A stretch of 64,000 bases of DNA, taken from assembly GCA_950295325.1 (NCBI GenBank), contig OX485806.1, positions 42,098,001 to 42,162,000 of the forward strand. The letters run 5' to 3'. The notes below the pieces were generated by a model. It searched no databases. It worked only from the letters and a program-made list of their open reading frames with translations, and was not told the origin of the DNA. The position numbers and the translations under genes are program-made. Positions 62,903-64,000 of this stretch are shown here, in pieces; the first letter of the stretch is position 1, and the number at the start of each line of letters is the position of its first letter. Source of the DNA: Polytrichum commune (lineage: Eukaryota; Streptophyta; Polytrichopsida; Polytrichales; Polytrichaceae).

Positions 62903-64000
62903 ACAAACAATCAACAACACCACAATCCCACCCCTCCCCACAAACTTCACTGAACATACACAGTGGATAGAAGATATAGCCAACATCGGTAAATTGGCAA
63001 AAATCGAAGCCCACAAAATCACCTCCAAACAAACCGCATTAAACTGTAAACCCCCATCACAAAATACAGAGCCTTTCTCAACACTAAACACAATGCTATC
63101 CACAAAAAGATATTTCAACCAACAACTTACAACTCCTTAGATTGTCTAAAAAACTCACATAGAAATATCCTAACCAAACCCGTAGACATAGCCAACGAAA
63201 TATTTCACACCCAGCAACTATCATTCCAAAAACAAGCACCCCTTTGTGATGACATCACAGACCACCCAACCACATGCATATGCGCAGTACGAAAATATCC
63301 ATGACATACACACAATGGCTTCATACTAGACAAAAGAGGCCCCCACACCACACAAATACAAACCCAATTCACATGGGAAGTTTATAATAATTGCCTCAAA
63401 AAACTAACCCGCGGGAAAGCCCCAGGCCCGGACAACATTCTAAACGATATAATCAAAACACTACCCATACAATGGCATGACATGCTTTTCCTATTTTTCC
63501 AACAATGCTATAAACAAAGAAAAATCCCCACTCACTGGAAACACAACAAAACCATCCTCCTACACAAAAAAGACGATCACACTCACAATAATAACTATAG
63601 ACCAATTGCACTAGCTAACACTATATATAAACTCTACACAAACACAATTACGGCCCTCTTCACTAGCTATGGAGAACAGCATAGGCTACTACACTTTAGC
63701 CAAGAAAGATTCCGGCCGCAACGCAATACCTCAAGACAAATCCAAATGGTCATCACCGCCCTCGAAGATGCACGACTAACCAATAAAGACATATACCTCA
63801 CCCATATCGGTTTTCAGAACGCCTTCGGCTCCATAAATCACGCCCGGCTATTAGCCCTCATGGAAGACCTAAAGCTTCCCTACAGACGCGGTCGAAATCG
63901 TCGGAAATATATACCTAAACTCTACCACATCATTTACCGGTAACCACTTCGGGACAACTCCCCCCATTAAAATCAGTCGGGGTACCATACAAGGAGACAC
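62903..64000 (+). pseudogene. LINE ORF2 reverse-transcriptase region (partial)
   Basis: After the duplication the frame continues with INNTTIPPLPTNF, WIEDIANIGKLAKIEAHKI and STKRYFNQQL, broken by stops near 63139-63310. Then come GKAPGPDNILNDIIKTL (63415), KIPTHWKHNKTILLHKKD, NYRPIALANTIYKLY (63592), RPQRNTSRQIQMV, and motif A at about 63800 reading YLTHIGFQNAFGSI. In active LINE RTs this motif has a catalytic Asp two residues before the aromatic-x-N-AF block; here it is Gly (GGT for GAT), so this copy is catalytically dead. The window ends in SRGTIQGD. The YxDD active site lies beyond the end. Confidence 0.85.

Larger units (their letters stand above)
58700..64000 (+). mobile_element. LINE (non-LTR retrotransposon), 5' part, runs off the window
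   Basis: Contains, in order, a TTC microsatellite, ORF1 with RRM-like domains, a spacer, an ORF2 with a 2A-like motif, an apurinic-type endonuclease and a reverse transcriptase. The window ends at KISRGTIQGD, the conserved motif before the RT active site. The same motif occurs at 7620 on the minus strand, so the two belong to one family. The 5' end is set loosely; 58200-58700 is G+C-richer and may be its 5' UTR. The 3' end, active-site YxDD and poly(A) lie beyond the window. Confidence 0.85.

Noticed and set aside
62277-63118. Minus-strand frames of 101-139 codons
   Set aside because: They are antisense to LINE ORF2 and repeat each other only because of the 289-bp tandem duplication.

Overview
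The window is nuclear DNA of a land plant. It is AT-rich, gene-poor and dominated by decayed retrotransposons. Two genes look intact: a 14-exon gene for a plastid-targeted NAD-dependent glyceraldehyde-3-phosphate dehydrogenase (GAPCp type, minus strand, 12477-16414), and an intronless gene for a multi-spanning membrane RING-H2 E3 ubiquitin ligase (plus strand, 47351-48514). The plastid transit peptide, plant exon/intron structure and plant Ty1/copia, Ty3/gypsy and LINE relatives identify a plant. The style of the retroelements made me think of a non-seed plant (bryophyte, lycophyte or fern), but that is only an impression.

Layout. 0-5.7 kb: no intact gene; a broken minus-strand gene remnant at 2.3-4.5 kb resembles the C-terminal part of plant TRANK1/UvrD-like helicase proteins. 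5.7-9.6 kb: minisatellite, duplicated AT-rich block, a gypsy pol tail and a LINE reverse-transcriptase fragment on the minus strand. A 1016-bp hAT-like element with a perfect 8-bp target duplication splits that LINE. 9.6-12.4 kb: a perfect hairpin and an unrecognised broken reading frame. 12.5-16.4 kb: GAPCp. 17.5-23.2 kb: minus-strand gypsy gag and copia pol relics. 23.5-33.9 kb: a nested retroelement cluster on the plus strand, with copia LTRs (one with a primer-binding site), a gypsy pol and a copia gag-pol. The gypsy integrase is interrupted by a 2058-bp TG...CA element with a 5-bp target duplication. 34-43.7 kb: very AT-rich DNA with no recognisable gene, holding a 137-bp tandem repeat in which each unit carries a palindrome. 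43.7-46.1 kb: a SINE-like tRNA-derived sequence, another copia LTR piece and a copia gag in opposite orientation. 47.3-48.5 kb: the RING gene. 49.6-50.7 kb: two adjacent PIF/Harbinger-like MITEs. 50.7-56.5 kb: AT-rich, short imperfect repeats. 56.7-58 kb: copia integrase relic and a dispersed repeat. 58.7-64 kb: a long LINE, running off the window end, with an RRM-like ORF1, an apurinic endonuclease, a reverse transcriptase and a degenerate 2A-like motif in the endonuclease frame.

The two host genes are functionally unrelated. The rest records successive transposon insertions that can be ordered: LINE before hAT at 7.5-9.6 kb, and gypsy before the TG...CA element at 26.7-31.1 kb. The most unusual signal is the 3' LINE: a 2A-like peptide, strong G depletion confined to ORF2, a 289-bp tandem duplication with microhomology and lost catalytic residues.
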